From contig JASJBG010000004.1 of the NCBI GenBank assembly GCA_030066625.1, positions 1 through 64,000 of the forward strand: a stretch of DNA of 64,000 nucleotides, in the 5' to 3' direction. Shown here piece after piece: positions 14,825 to 23,112 of the stretch. The position numbers and the translations under genes are program-made. This stretch comes from Woeseiaceae bacterium (lineage in GTDB: Bacteria > Pseudomonadota > Gammaproteobacteria > Steroidobacterales > Woeseiaceae). The notes under the pieces are model-generated. The model made no database searches. It was not told the origin of the DNA and saw only the letters and a program-made list of their open reading frames with translations. Numbering within the stretch: position 1 is the first letter of the stretch; every line of letters begins with the position of its first letter.

Positions 14825-17800
14825 GCTGCCGCCTGCTCGCATTAGCTGTGCTTCTGTCGGCCCTCGCGGCTTGCGGCGTGACGCCCGTCGAACAGAGCGG
14901 CACGCTTGCCGAGCTCGACACGATGGAGCCGGACATCGAGGAGGTCTATCTCGAAGACAGCCTCGAACGGGCGGCGGAAAGCTACCGTCGTTACCTTGCT
15001 GAAACCCAGGAGAGCGAGCTGACGCCGGAGGCGATGCGACGGCTCGCCGATCTGCAGCTCGAACGCGAGTACGGCGTCATCGGCGCGCCGGCTGCAAAGA
15101 CCGCCGAAAGACAACCCGCCGAAAGACAACCCGCCGAACGGCAGGCCGCCGACATGCAGGCGCCTGAGGCCGCGCGACGTCAGGCCGCGACGACGAAGAG
15201 CGCCGCCGCCAACCCGGCCGCCATCGAGTCGGGCGAGTCCGACACCGACTTCGAGGCCCGCGCGAGCGAACGCCAGGCGCTGCTGACGAACGACACGGAC
15301 CTCGCGGCGCTGCCGCCGGGCGAGACGGCCACGATACCGGCCGGGCCGCTCGAGGCCATCGAGACCTACCAAAAGATCCTCGCGACCTACCCGAACTATG
15401 AGTACATCGACCAGGTGTACTACCAGATGACGCGCGCGTACGAAGAGCTGGGCCGCACCGACGAGGCGGTTGAAGTCATGAACCGGCTGCTCGCGGAACA
15501 CCCGGGTTCGAAGTACGTCGACGAGGTGTATTTCCGCCGTGGCGAGTACTTCTTCGTCCGCAAGCGTTTCCTGGACGCCGAGGAGAGCTATGCCGCGATC
15601 ACCGCGATGGGGCCGTCGTCCAACTACTATGAGCTCGCGCTGTACAAGCTCGGCTGGAGTCTCTACAAACAGGAGCTCTACGAAGACGCCCTGCACCAGT
15701 ACCTGGCGATGCTCGATTATCGTGCCGATACGGGCTTCGATTTCGATTCGATCGACCCGGATGACGAAGAGCACCGCGTTACAGACACCTTCCGCGTCAT
15801 CTCGCTCGCCTTCTCGAACCTCGGCGACGCCAACGTCGTCAACGAGTACTTCGCCGAGTACGGGCATCGAAGCTACGCGGACAAGATCTACAACAACCTG
15901 GGCGAGTTCTACTTCGAGAAGCTGCGCTACGAAGACGCCGCTTCGGTCTACAAGTCGTTTATCGCGTTGAACCCCCGCCACAAGGCGTCGCCGTACTTCA
16001 GCATGCGCGTCATCGATATCTACTCGGAGGCCGGCTTCCCGCAGCTTGTCGTCGAGGCAAAGAAAGAGTTTGCCGGCACCTACGCGATCGACGCCGCCTA
16101 CTGGTCGGCGATCGACATTAACGAATCGGCCGAGGTTGTCGGCTTCCTGAAGACCAACCTCGAGGACCTGGCCAACCACTACCATGCGCTCTACCAGGAG
16201 CCGGCGCTGGTGGAAGAGCAACCCGGCCACTTCGCCGAGGCACGCCGCTGGTACGGGCAGTACATCGACTCGTTCCCCGAGGACGAGGACACGCCGCCGA
16301 TCAACTACCAGCTTGCCGACCTGCTGCTGGAGAACGGCGAGTTCAACGCGGCCGCGCTCGAGTATGAGCGAACCGCTTACGACTACGCGCCGCATGAGCA
16401 AAACGCGGAAGCCGGGTACGCGGCCGTCTATGCGCACCGGCAGAACCTCGAGGCTACCGACGAAGCCGCGCAACTGCCGGTGCGGCAGGCGATGGTCGCC
16501 AGTTCGCTCAGGTTCGCGGACACCTATCCGGACCACGAGCAGGCCGCTGTTGTACTGGGTGCAGCCGCGGACGAGCTGTACGGCATGCAGGACTTCCTGC
16601 CCGCAATCGCAGCTGCCGAGAAACTCATCGCGCGGTATCCGGAGACGGACCCCGAGCTCGTGCGTGCGGCCTGGACAGTCGTCGCTCACTCGTCGATCGA
16701 CATCGAAGCTTACCCGCGTGCGGAAGAGGCTTACATCAACGTGCTTGCCCTGACCGGCGAGGACGACGAATCGCGGGCCGATATCGTCGACGGGCTCGCT
16801 GCATCGATCTACAAGCAGGGCGAGCAGGCACTGGACGCGGAGGACTACCGCGCCGCTGCCGACAACTTCCTGCGAATCAAGGACGTCGCACCCGGCTCGG
16901 CGATTCGCACGGCGGCCGAGTATGACGCAGCAGCCGCGTTGATACGGCTCGAGGACTGGACGCAGGCTTCGGGCGTGCTTGAGGCCTTCCGCCAGGAGTT
17001 CCCCGAGCACGAGCTCAACGCCGAAGCGACCAAACAGCTCGCCTTCGTCTATCGCGAGGACGGCCAGACGGAGCGCGCGGCGTCCGAGTACGAGCGCATC
17101 TCGGCCGAGGCCGACGATCCCGAGCTCGCCCGCGAGGCGCTGCTGACGGCTGCGGAGCTCTACGACGAGGTGTCGAGCGTCGGCAACGCGATCCGCGTCT
17201 ACCTCGAGTATGTCGAGGCATACCCGCGGCCGCTCGACTACGTGATGGAGTCGCGCACGCGGCTCGCCGCCATCTTCAGGGAAACCGGCGACGACGATCG
17301 TTACTTCGCCCAGCTCGACGCCATTGTCGCGACAGATGCGGATGCGGGCGCCGATCGAACGGATCGAAGCCGCTTCCTCGCCGCGAAAGCCGCGCTGGTG
17401 CTCGCCGAGCAGCATTTCGAGCACTTCGCAGCGCTCGAGCTGACGCTGCCCTTCGAGGAAAGCCTTGCCGACAAGCAGGCGCGCATGGATGCAGCCTTGA
17501 ACGCCTTCGAGGCGCTGGTCGACTACGAGGTCGCCGATGTGACCGCGGCGGCGACGTACTACATCGCCGAGACCTACTTCGGCTTCAGCGTCGCGCTGCT
17601 GGAGTCCGAGCGGCCCGACGGCCTGTCTGCGTCGCAGAACCTCGACTACGACATGGCTCTCGAGGAAGAAGCCTATCCGTTCGAGGAGCGCGGTATCGAG
17701 GTGCACGAAGCCAACTATGAGCTGCTGACCAAATCGGCGGTCTACAACGAATGGGTGCAGAAGAGCCTCGACAAACTGGCCGTGCTGATCCCGTCACGCT

Positions 17801-17937
17801 ATGCCAAAAACGAAATCTCCAGCGGCTTCCTCGGCTCGATCGACGTTTACGCGTATCGCATGCCGATCGCGCCTGAACCCGTCGAGCCCGGCACCGAAAC
17901 CGAGGTGACGGCACAGCTCAGCGAGGGCGCGAAATGA
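14821..17937 (+). CDS. Large TPR lipoprotein (GltD/AgmU-like architecture)
   Basis: 1038 residues; ATG overlaps the upstream stop by 4 nt. MSCRLLALAVLLSALAACGV is a lipoprotein signal (lipobox ALAAC). A low-complexity linker (residues about 93-170) carries the tandem AERQP repeat and is rich in Ala, Gln and Arg. The rest is a long solenoid of TPR-type repeats, for example AIETYQKILATYPNYEYIDQ, EAVEVMNRLLAEHPGSKYVD, YYELALYKLGWSLYKQELYE, DAASVYKSFIALNPRHKASP and QASGVLEAFRQEFPEHELNA. It should be a lipid-anchored periplasmic scaffold. Size and position next to a small TPR lipoprotein and the TolQ/TolR genes recall the large TPR protein of Agl-Glt machinery (inference). Confidence 0.85.
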   Translation: MSCRLLALAVLLSALAACGVTPVEQSGTLAELDTMEPDIEEVYLEDSLERAAESYRRYLAETQESELTPEAMRRLADLQLEREYGVIGAPAAKTAERQPAERQPAERQAADMQAPEAARRQAATTKSAAANPAAIESGESDTDFEARASERQALLTNDTDLAALPPGETATIPAGPLEAIETYQKILATYPNYEYIDQVYYQMTRAYEELGRTDEAVEVMNRLLAEHPGSKYVDEVYFRRGEYFFVRKRFLDAEESYAAITAMGPSSNYYELALYKLGWSLYKQELYEDALHQYLAMLDYRADTGFDFDSIDPDDEEHRVTDTFRVISLAFSNLGDANVVNEYFAEYGHRSYADKIYNNLGEFYFEKLRYEDAASVYKSFIALNPRHKASPYFSMRVIDIYSEAGFPQLVVEAKKEFAGTYAIDAAYWSAIDINESAEVVGFLKTNLEDLANHYHALYQEPALVEEQPGHFAEARRWYGQYIDSFPEDEDTPPINYQLADLLLENGEFNAAALEYERTAYDYAPHEQNAEAGYAAVYAHRQNLEATDEAAQLPVRQAMVASSLRFADTYPDHEQAAVVLGAAADELYGMQDFLPAIAAAEKLIARYPETDPELVRAAWTVVAHSSIDIEAYPRAEEAYINVLALTGEDDESRADIVDGLAASIYKQGEQALDAEDYRAAADNFLRIKDVAPGSAIRTAAEYDAAAALIRLEDWTQASGVLEAFRQEFPEHELNAEATKQLAFVYREDGQTERAASEYERISAEADDPELAREALLTAAELYDEVSSVGNAIRVYLEYVEAYPRPLDYVMESRTRLAAIFRETGDDDRYFAQLDAIVATDADAGADRTDRSRFLAAKAALVLAEQHFEHFAALELTLPFEESLADKQARMDAALNAFEALVDYEVADVTAAATYYIAETYFGFSVALLESERPDGLSASQNLDYDMALEEEAYPFEERGIEVHEANYELLTKSAVYNEWVQKSLDKLAVLIPSRYAKNEISSGFLGSIDVYAYRMPIAPEPVEPGTETEVTAQLSEGAK
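15103..15147 (+). repeat. 15-bp tandem repeat inside the large TPR gene
   Basis: Two identical copies of GCCGAAAGACAACCC (15103-15117 and 15118-15132) are followed by one diverged copy at 15133-15147. They encode the AERQP-AERQP-AERQA linker between the lipid anchor and the TPR solenoid. The two identical copies suggest recent slippage and possible length variation between strains. Confidence 0.85.
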
Positions 17938-18557
17938 GCAGAATGGTTCACAGGCTCGGCGCAACGCTGGTGACGGCTCTGCTCGTCGCAGGCTGCGCAA
18001 CGACGTCGACGACCAGCAAGTCCGTACCCGCGAAGATCGAGACCCAGGAGGCGGTCGGCTTCACGATTACCGAGGAGGCGAGGATCGGCAGTGACGTACG
18101 CGCCGACTACGATCGCGCGCTGGCGCTCCTCGATGCGGGCGACAAGGAGCGCGGTATAGCGCTGCTGGACGAGGTCGCGGCGAAAGCGCCAGGCCTGAGT
18201 GCACCGCACATCGACCTGGGCATCGCTTATCACCGCGCGGGTGAGCTCGAGGCTGCCGAGGCGGCGCTCGTGAAGGGGCTCGATGCCAACCCAAACCACC
18301 CGATCGCGCTCAACGAGCTCGGCATCATCCAGCGCAAGACGGGACGCTTCGACGAAGCCCGCAAGAGCTACGAGGCAGCGCTCGCCGTTTACTCAGGCTT
18401 TCATTTCGCGCGGCGCAATCTCGCCGTGCTTTGCGATCTCTACCTGGCCGATCTCGAGTGCGCGCTCGAGAACTACGAGGCCTACATGTTGACGGTCCCG
18501 GGCGACGACGAAGCGTCGATCTGGATCGCCGACGTCAAGAACCGAATGGGAAGGTGA
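17934..18557 (+). CDS. Small TPR lipoprotein (GltE-like architecture)
   Basis: 207 residues; ATG overlaps the preceding stop by 4 nt. MSRMVHRLGATLVTALLVAGC gives a lipobox LVAGC. The mature part has three or four TPR units: DYDRALALLDAGDKERGIAL, HIDLGIAYHRAGELEAAEAA, ALNELGIIQRKTGRFDEARK, FARRNLAVLCDLYLADLECA and a closing LENYEAYMLTVPGDDEASIW. Similar short TPR lipoproteins act as outer-membrane-bound scaffold parts, as PilF/PilW in type IV pili and GltE in Myxococcus gliding. The last unit contains a Cys pair (LCDLYLADLEC). Co-transcription with its neighbours is clear from overlaps. Confidence 0.85.
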   Translation: MSRMVHRLGATLVTALLVAGCATTSTTSKSVPAKIETQEAVGFTITEEARIGSDVRADYDRALALLDAGDKERGIALLDEVAAKAPGLSAPHIDLGIAYHRAGELEAAEAALVKGLDANPNHPIALNELGIIQRKTGRFDEARKSYEAALAVYSGFHFARRNLAVLCDLYLADLECALENYEAYMLTVPGDDEASIWIADVKNRMGR

Positions 18558-18561
18558 CGGT

Positions 18562-18924
18562 ATGAAACACATCACCTGGCTGCTGGCCGCCCTGCTTTGC
18601 AGCGGGCCGCCGGCGTTTGCGGAGGAACCGGAGGCCGGCGAATCCGAGGATGCAGAGGCCACAACGGAGGCCGATACCGGCACCGGGGACGGAACCGATG
18701 CCGAGGCGCCGCCGGCGGACCCGGGCGGTCCGAAGACGCTCTCCGGCATGTCGATTCTCGGTAACGAGGAGGCACCGAAGTCGCTGGTCATCATTCCTTG
18801 GAAGTCGTCGGAGATCGGCTCCGATCTCGGCCTGGACGACAGCCTCGACGAGCGACCGGAGCCCGTCGATCGGGAGGTTTTCCTGAGGGAGCTCGAGTTT
18901 TACGAGATCCGTGCAGGTAAATGA
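18562..18924 (+). CDS. Small secreted acidic protein of the envelope cluster
   Basis: 120 residues; the ATG lies 4 nt after the previous stop with AAGG upstream. Signal peptide MKHITWLLAALLCSGPPAFA, then a disordered stretch rich in Glu, Ala, Thr and Pro (residues 21-55), and a short ordered C-terminus: TLSGMSILGNEEAPKSLVII, PWKSSEIGSDLGLDDSL and REVFLRELEFYEIRAGK. I do not recognise the family. The conserved-looking SMSILGNEEAPKSLVIIPWK segment may be a docking motif for a neighbouring protein (inference). A 136-nt gap follows before the TolQ-like gene and may hold a second promoter. Confidence 0.7.
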   Translation: MKHITWLLAALLCSGPPAFAEEPEAGESEDAEATTEADTGTGDGTDAEAPPADPGGPKTLSGMSILGNEEAPKSLVIIPWKSSEIGSDLGLDDSLDERPEPVDREVFLRELEFYEIRAGK

Positions 18925-19060
18925 CTGTGATGTCGGTCATGGCGTCGGTAATTCGACCCGACATAAGGCCGCGAACGTGCGCTCGGTCACATTTCGGGCG
19001 TCCGGCGGTGCCTATTCTTGAGTGTCCCGAAGTGGGGCAGAAAAGCATGAGGTTTAGGAC

Positions 19061-19765
19061 ATGAACACTGTGTATTCCATTGTGGGTTTTTTCGTATCGG
19101 GGGGCGTTTTCATGTACCCGATACTGCTCGTTTTCGCGATCGGCGTTGCCGTTGCGATCGAGCGTTACATCACGCTGACGATGGTCACCAAGAAAAACCA
19201 GCAGGTCTGGAAGGATATCCAGCCGCTGCTGGCCAAAGGTGAGTTCGACAGCGCTTACAAGAAGACCAGCGAGGACGATTCGACCATCGCCCAGGTTCTC
19301 AACATGGGACTGTCCCTGCAGGGCGCCGTACGGCGACGAGAGGACATCGAGATCGCCATGGAGGAGAGTATGATGGAGATCGTGCCGCGGCTCGAGAAGC
19401 GCACGCCATACGTGGCGCTCTGCTCGAGCATCGCGACGCTGCTCGGCCTGCTCGGCACCATCATGGGCCTGATCCAGGCGTTTACGGCGGTCGCCAACGC
19501 GAACCCCGCGGAGAAGGCGGACCTGCTGTCGGCCAGTATCTCGGTCGCGATGAACACGACGGCATTCGGCCTGATGGTCGCAATTCCGCTGCTCGTCATT
19601 CATGCGGTGCTGACCAGCAAGACCGGCGACATCGTCGACAGCCTGGAGATGGCATCCGTCAAGGCGCTCAACGTGTTCTCGAAGCGCTCGCGGCGTCTCG
19701 CCGAAGAAGGCCTGACGAACGAACACGCTGAGCCTGACGGTAACGAGGCGGTCGTTCCGGCGTAG
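19061..19765 (+). CDS. TolQ/ExbB/MotA-type proton channel subunit
   Basis: Inner-membrane stator subunit that couples proton flow to force on envelope partners. 234 residues with the TolQ/ExbB layout: first membrane helix near residues 15-38 (GVFMYPILLVFAIGVAVAIE), a cytoplasmic domain, then two membrane helices ALCSSIATLLGLLGTIMGLI and SVAMNTTAFGLMVAIPLLVI. The Thr residues in TLLGLLGT and MNTTAFGL correspond to channel-lining Thr of ExbB. The C-terminal tail is short and charged. It is followed by two TolR/ExbD-like genes, the 1+2 composition also found in the Myxococcus AglR-AglQ-AglS stator. GAGG precedes the ATG. Confidence 0.93.
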   Translation: MNTVYSIVGFFVSGGVFMYPILLVFAIGVAVAIERYITLTMVTKKNQQVWKDIQPLLAKGEFDSAYKKTSEDDSTIAQVLNMGLSLQGAVRRREDIEIAMEESMMEIVPRLEKRTPYVALCSSIATLLGLLGTIMGLIQAFTAVANANPAEKADLLSASISVAMNTTAFGLMVAIPLLVIHAVLTSKTGDIVDSLEMASVKALNVFSKRSRRLAEEGLTNEHAEPDGNEAVVPA

Positions 19766-19767
19766 CC

Positions 19768-20271
19768 ATGGCCAGGAGGCGACATCATTACAAGCGCCGG
19801 ACCAAGGGGCCTGCGCACGAGATCGACGTCACCACGTTCCTAAACCTCATGGTGGTTCTCGTGCCTTTCCTCCTGATCACGGCCGTGTTCTCGCGGCTTA
19901 CGATCGTCGAGCTCAACCTGCCGAGTTCGGCGGGCGGCGCGACGTCGGCCGACCAGGGCTTTCGCCCCGAAGTGGTCGTTCGCGCCGAGACGATCGAGAT
20001 CACCAACGGCTCGCAGGTCATTGCCGCGATCCCGAAAGTCGACGACGAGTACGACCTCGACACGCTGCAGGACATGATGATCTCGCTGAAGAAGGAGTAT
20101 CCGGAGCAGGACTCTGCCTCGGTGCTCATGGAGCGCATGATTCCGTATGACTACCTGATCCAGGTCATGGACGTGGTTCGAAGCGTCGAGATCGCCGTCG
20201 AAGGCGGCGAGGAAGACGAGTACGAGCTTTATGCGCTGTTCACTGAAATATCGGTCGGAGACGCGCCATGA
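19768..20271 (+). CDS. TolR/ExbD-like protein 1, Asn at the usual proton-binding Asp
   Basis: 167 residues: basic cytoplasmic N-terminus MARRRHHYKRRTKGPAHEID, one membrane helix (FLNLMVVLVPFLLITAVFSR), and a periplasmic domain with FRPEVVVRAETIEITNGSQV and YDYLIQVMDVVRSVEIAVEG, as in ExbD. In ExbD and TolR the segment at the start of the helix reads like NVTPFIDVM, with Asp as the proton-carrying residue; here it reads DVTTFLNLM, so Asn26 takes that place. It may be a structural rather than proton-carrying subunit (inference). Its stop overlaps the start of the second ExbD-like gene by 4 nt. Confidence 0.9.
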   Translation: MARRRHHYKRRTKGPAHEIDVTTFLNLMVVLVPFLLITAVFSRLTIVELNLPSSAGGATSADQGFRPEVVVRAETIEITNGSQVIAAIPKVDDEYDLDTLQDMMISLKKEYPEQDSASVLMERMIPYDYLIQVMDVVRSVEIAVEGGEEDEYELYALFTEISVGDAP

Positions 20272-20771
20272 GGAACACTCGCCGCATTCGCCGCATGTCT
20301 CGCAACCGCGTCAAGATCGGCAAGATGAACCTGACGTCACTGATGGACGTGTTCACGATTCTCGTGTTCTTCCTGCTCGTGAATTCGGGCTCGGTCGAGG
20401 TCATGGAAGCGCCGAAAACGGTTGTGCTACCGGAATCCCGGGTCGAGGCGAAGCCGCGCGAGACCGTCGTGATCTTCATCAGCCCCGAGGAAGTACTCGT
20501 GCAGGGTAAGTCGGTCATGCAGGTCGCGGACATACTCGATGACGATTCGCTGACCATTCAACCAGTGTCCGAACGCCTGCAGGAGATCGGCCAGAGCGTG
20601 CTCGGTCCGAACACGGCGGTCGTCGCGGAGAGCCAGGAAGTCACGATCCTCGCTGACAAGAGCGTACCGTTCGACGTCATCCGCAAGGTCATGTCGACCT
20701 GCACCGAGGGCGGCTACGAGAACGTCTCGCTTGCCGTAATCCAGAAAGCAGGCCTGGCAACAGCAGGCTGA
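20268..20771 (+). CDS. TolR/ExbD-like protein 2, Asp retained
   Basis: 167 residues: basic N-terminus MRNTRRIRRMSRNRVKIGKM, membrane helix MDVFTILVFFLLVNSG and periplasmic domain with ETVVIFISPEEVLVQGKSVM and VTILADKSVPFDVIRKVMST. Asp27 in NLTSLMDVFTILVF stands where ExbD Asp25 and TolR Asp23 stand. Together with the Asn-containing paralogue upstream it should form an asymmetric stator with the TolQ-like channel. ATG overlaps the upstream stop; the transducer gene follows 14 nt later. Confidence 0.92.
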   Translation: MRNTRRIRRMSRNRVKIGKMNLTSLMDVFTILVFFLLVNSGSVEVMEAPKTVVLPESRVEAKPRETVVIFISPEEVLVQGKSVMQVADILDDDSLTIQPVSERLQEIGQSVLGPNTAVVAESQEVTILADKSVPFDVIRKVMSTCTEGGYENVSLAVIQKAGLATAG

Positions 20772-20785
20772 CCAGCAGGCGGAAC

Positions 20786-22312
20786 GTGAGCACAAGTCCA
20801 AAAGACGATCGTTCATTCGACGACGAGATCGAAGCCGCCGAGCGGATCCTCAAGGATCTCGAGGAGCAGCGGGAGGAGCCCGCCGACGGTCGCGATAATG
20901 GTCTCGAACCACTCGATTCGGAGAATAGCGATATCTCCGAAGACGAGCGCGCGATCCTCGAGGAGATCAGCCGCGAGGAGACCGTGCTCGGCAATATCGA
21001 GGGTACCCTCGAGGAGGCCGACGCTCGCCTCGCCGCACTCGAGAAGAAACGTGATCATTACGACGCACTGACCCGAGTCTGCGAGTCGTTGGAGCGACTC
21101 GATACGCTTGACGCCCGCGAGCTGTTCTGGGGTGAGAACGGCGTCGATCAGCAGGACGTGCGCATCGACTACGCACGCCGCCAGCTCATTCGCTACGAGG
21201 CGGAGATCGAAGCCGCCCAGCTCGACCGCGAGGCGATCGTTGGCGATATCGAGGACCAGAACCTCGTCCTCGATTCGCTCGATACTCACCTGCGCGATGC
21301 GATGGAAGAGGAAGAGCGTCGCCGCGCCGAGTGGATCGTCGAGAACGAGGCACGCGAACTCGCCTATCGCGAACAGGTCATGCCGTGGGCGCGCGGCGAA
21401 GACGAAGATAAACGCTTCCGGATGGCGCTGGCCTCGGCCCTCGTCATCGGTCTGTTGCTAAGCATCCTGCTGCCGATGGTCGACCTGCCGACACTTCTGC
21501 GCGACAAGCTGACCGAGGTACCGGACCGCGTCGCGAACGTTATTCGCCAGGAACTGCCTGAGCCGGAGCCGCCAGCACCGGCGCCCGAGCAGGTCGTCGA
21601 GGAAGAGCCGCCCGAGCCCGACGAGCCGGAGCCGCAGCTCGTGGAAGAAGCCTCGGAGACGCCGACCGAAGCCGTCGTGGAGGCAGAGGTCGAGCAGGAG
21701 GGTGCCGAACAGGTACAGACCAAGGGCATCCTCGCATTCCGCGAGAGCTTCGCGAACGCGGCGCTGGACCGGCCCAACACAAGGCTGGGATCGCAGGCGC
21801 AACTCAGCGAGGCCGGCGAGTCCGCGGTCGGTCGCCCCGAACGCTCGATGGTGGCGACGTCGGCGCCGGGTTCGAGCGGCGGTATCAATCTCTCCGACAT
21901 CAGCAGGGACGTGGCCGGGGGTGGCCAGGGCATCGAGGGTGTCGCCGTATCCCAGGTGGCGAGCACGATCGGCACGGGCGACGGACCGGACCGGCCGCTG
22001 GCCGCAGGGTTGATCGCCGGCCGTACCGACGAAGAAATCCAGATCGTGTTCGACCGCTACAAAGCGGCGCTCTACCGACTCTACAACCGCGAGCTGCGTC
22101 GCGACCCGACGCTCAGGGGCCAGATTGTGCTGACGCTGACGATCGAACCGGATGGCTCGGTTTCGATGTGTGCAGTCCAGTCGAGCGACATGAACGCGCC
22201 AGCGCTTGCCGATCAGGTCGTGAACCGCGTCAGGGGCTTCGATTTCGGTGCGAAGGAAGACGTCTCGGCGATCACGATTATTTATCCTATCGACTTCCTG
22301 CCAGCCGGCTAG
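20786..22312 (+). CDS. TonB/AgmX-type transducer with cytoplasmic coiled coil
   Basis: 508 residues from the GTG at 20786. Order: residues 1-205 are charged and heptad-rich with no signal peptide (IEAAERILKDLEEQREEPAD, EEADARLAALEKKRDHYDAL, MEEEERRRAEWIVENEAREL), so they should be a cytoplasmic coiled coil; one membrane helix at about 211-232 (LASALVIGLLLSILLPMV); a Pro/Glu-rich periplasmic arm (about 255-310); a Gly/Ser linker; and a C-terminal domain from about 418 (FDRYKAALYRLYNRELRRDP, RGQIVLTLTIEPDGSVSMC, VVNRVRGFDF) of the TonB_C / AgmX-PglI type. Ordinary TonB has almost no cytoplasmic part. GltG and GltJ of Myxococcus share a cytoplasmic module, a helix and this C-terminal domain type (known family feature; relationship here is inferred). 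Confidence 0.88.
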   Translation: MSTSPKDDRSFDDEIEAAERILKDLEEQREEPADGRDNGLEPLDSENSDISEDERAILEEISREETVLGNIEGTLEEADARLAALEKKRDHYDALTRVCESLERLDTLDARELFWGENGVDQQDVRIDYARRQLIRYEAEIEAAQLDREAIVGDIEDQNLVLDSLDTHLRDAMEEEERRRAEWIVENEARELAYREQVMPWARGEDEDKRFRMALASALVIGLLLSILLPMVDLPTLLRDKLTEVPDRVANVIRQELPEPEPPAPAPEQVVEEEPPEPDEPEPQLVEEASETPTEAVVEAEVEQEGAEQVQTKGILAFRESFANAALDRPNTRLGSQAQLSEAGESAVGRPERSMVATSAPGSSGGINLSDISRDVAGGGQGIEGVAVSQVASTIGTGDGPDRPLAAGLIAGRTDEEIQIVFDRYKAALYRLYNRELRRDPTLRGQIVLTLTIEPDGSVSMCAVQSSDMNAPALADQVVNRVRGFDFGAKEDVSAITIIYPIDFLPAG

Positions 22313-22359
22313 CATGTCGCGCTCGGAGAACTCCGATCGACTTCCTGCCCGCGGGCTAA
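22288..22359 (+). repeat. Imperfect 25-bp duplication of the transducer gene's 3' end
   Basis: 22288-22312 (the final codons and stop of the transducer gene) and 22335-22359 share ATCGACTTCCTGCC followed by a GC-rich part and a stop codon. Both copies would encode IDFLPAG-stop. The second copy abuts the ATG of the following lipoprotein gene, 47 bp downstream of the first. Confidence 0.75.
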
Positions 22360-22979
22360 TGCCTGTCCTGAGACTTACGGCCCTGCTTGCCGCCGCGGCG
22401 ATGCTGGCGGGATGCGGAACGCGAACCGTCAACGCCTTTGTCGGCTACGACACCCGGAACTTCGCCATGGGCTGTGGTCAGGCCCGCGAGATCGTCAACA
22501 AGGCCGACGAACTCGGACGCGACTATCAGTCGACCGTCCAGATCGCGCAGTCGAAACTGAACTGGTGCAACGTCAGCGGCAAAGGTCCATTCTTCGTTGC
22601 CGGTTATTTCAACAGTGCAGCCAAGGTCTACGAGTTCAGGGAGGTCCGGCTTGATGATGCCTCTGCCGTAAATCGCTTCTGCCTCGACGTTGCAGCCGCC
22701 AACAACGTTCTGGATACACCGCCCGCCAAGCTGCGCTTCGTGATGCGGACGATCAGCGGTGAGACGGAGACCGTCCGCTGCGATGCGTTCGTGCGGGAGC
22801 TGGCGCAGTACTCGCTGGTACCCCTCATTGCGCCGTCGCGTCGACCGCTGCTGGTCGAGCTGGAGGCCGTACTCGTACAGTCGAGCGGCGTGAACCCGCG
22901 CATCGATGGCGCAGCCGAGCATTTCTACGAGGGACTCAGCGACAAGCTCAGGAAAATCGTCGACGACCTGGGCGTTTGA
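22359..22979 (+). CDS. Putative lipoprotein closing the envelope cluster
   Basis: 206 residues from the ATG at 22359, chosen because MPVLRLTALLAAAAMLAGCG is an ideal lipoprotein signal; an ATG at 22314 would put 15 polar residues before it. The mature part has four further Cys residues (AMGCGQAREI, KLNWCNVSGK, NRFCLDVAAA, TVRCDAFVRE), possibly two disulfides in the periplasm. No family recognised. The distance to the transducer stop is only 46 nt, so it is likely the last gene of the operon. It could anchor part of the machine to a membrane (inference). Confidence 0.75.
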   Translation: MPVLRLTALLAAAAMLAGCGTRTVNAFVGYDTRNFAMGCGQAREIVNKADELGRDYQSTVQIAQSKLNWCNVSGKGPFFVAGYFNSAAKVYEFREVRLDDASAVNRFCLDVAAANNVLDTPPAKLRFVMRTISGETETVRCDAFVRELAQYSLVPLIAPSRRPLLVELEAVLVQSSGVNPRIDGAAEHFYEGLSDKLRKIVDDLGV

Positions 22980-23112
22980 ATCGACGATATTGGCGTCGAA
23001 GCAACCGCGTCACGACAGACGATCATTGACGCTGGCCGTTGTTCGACCGCGTGTGTTGCGGAGCGGCAACCAACTTCGGAACCGGCTGCGGAACACCGCT
23101 TTACATAAACCG

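Noticed and set aside
14842-17706. 954-codon open frame on the - strand opposite the large TPR lipoprotein gene
   Set aside because: Antisense shadow caused by GC-rich codon use; rich in Arg, Val and Leu with no domain, signal peptide or ribosome binding site, while the + strand frame has clear TPR repeats.
18926-18941. TGTGA-TGTCGG-TCATG, a CRP-like sequence after the small secreted protein gene
   Set aside because: Only 8 of 10 core positions match and no promoter elements are placed to use it; too weak to list as a site.
19013-19018. TATTCT as -10 box before the TolQ-like gene
   Set aside because: No -35 box at the right distance; an internal promoter in the 136-nt gap is possible but not supported.
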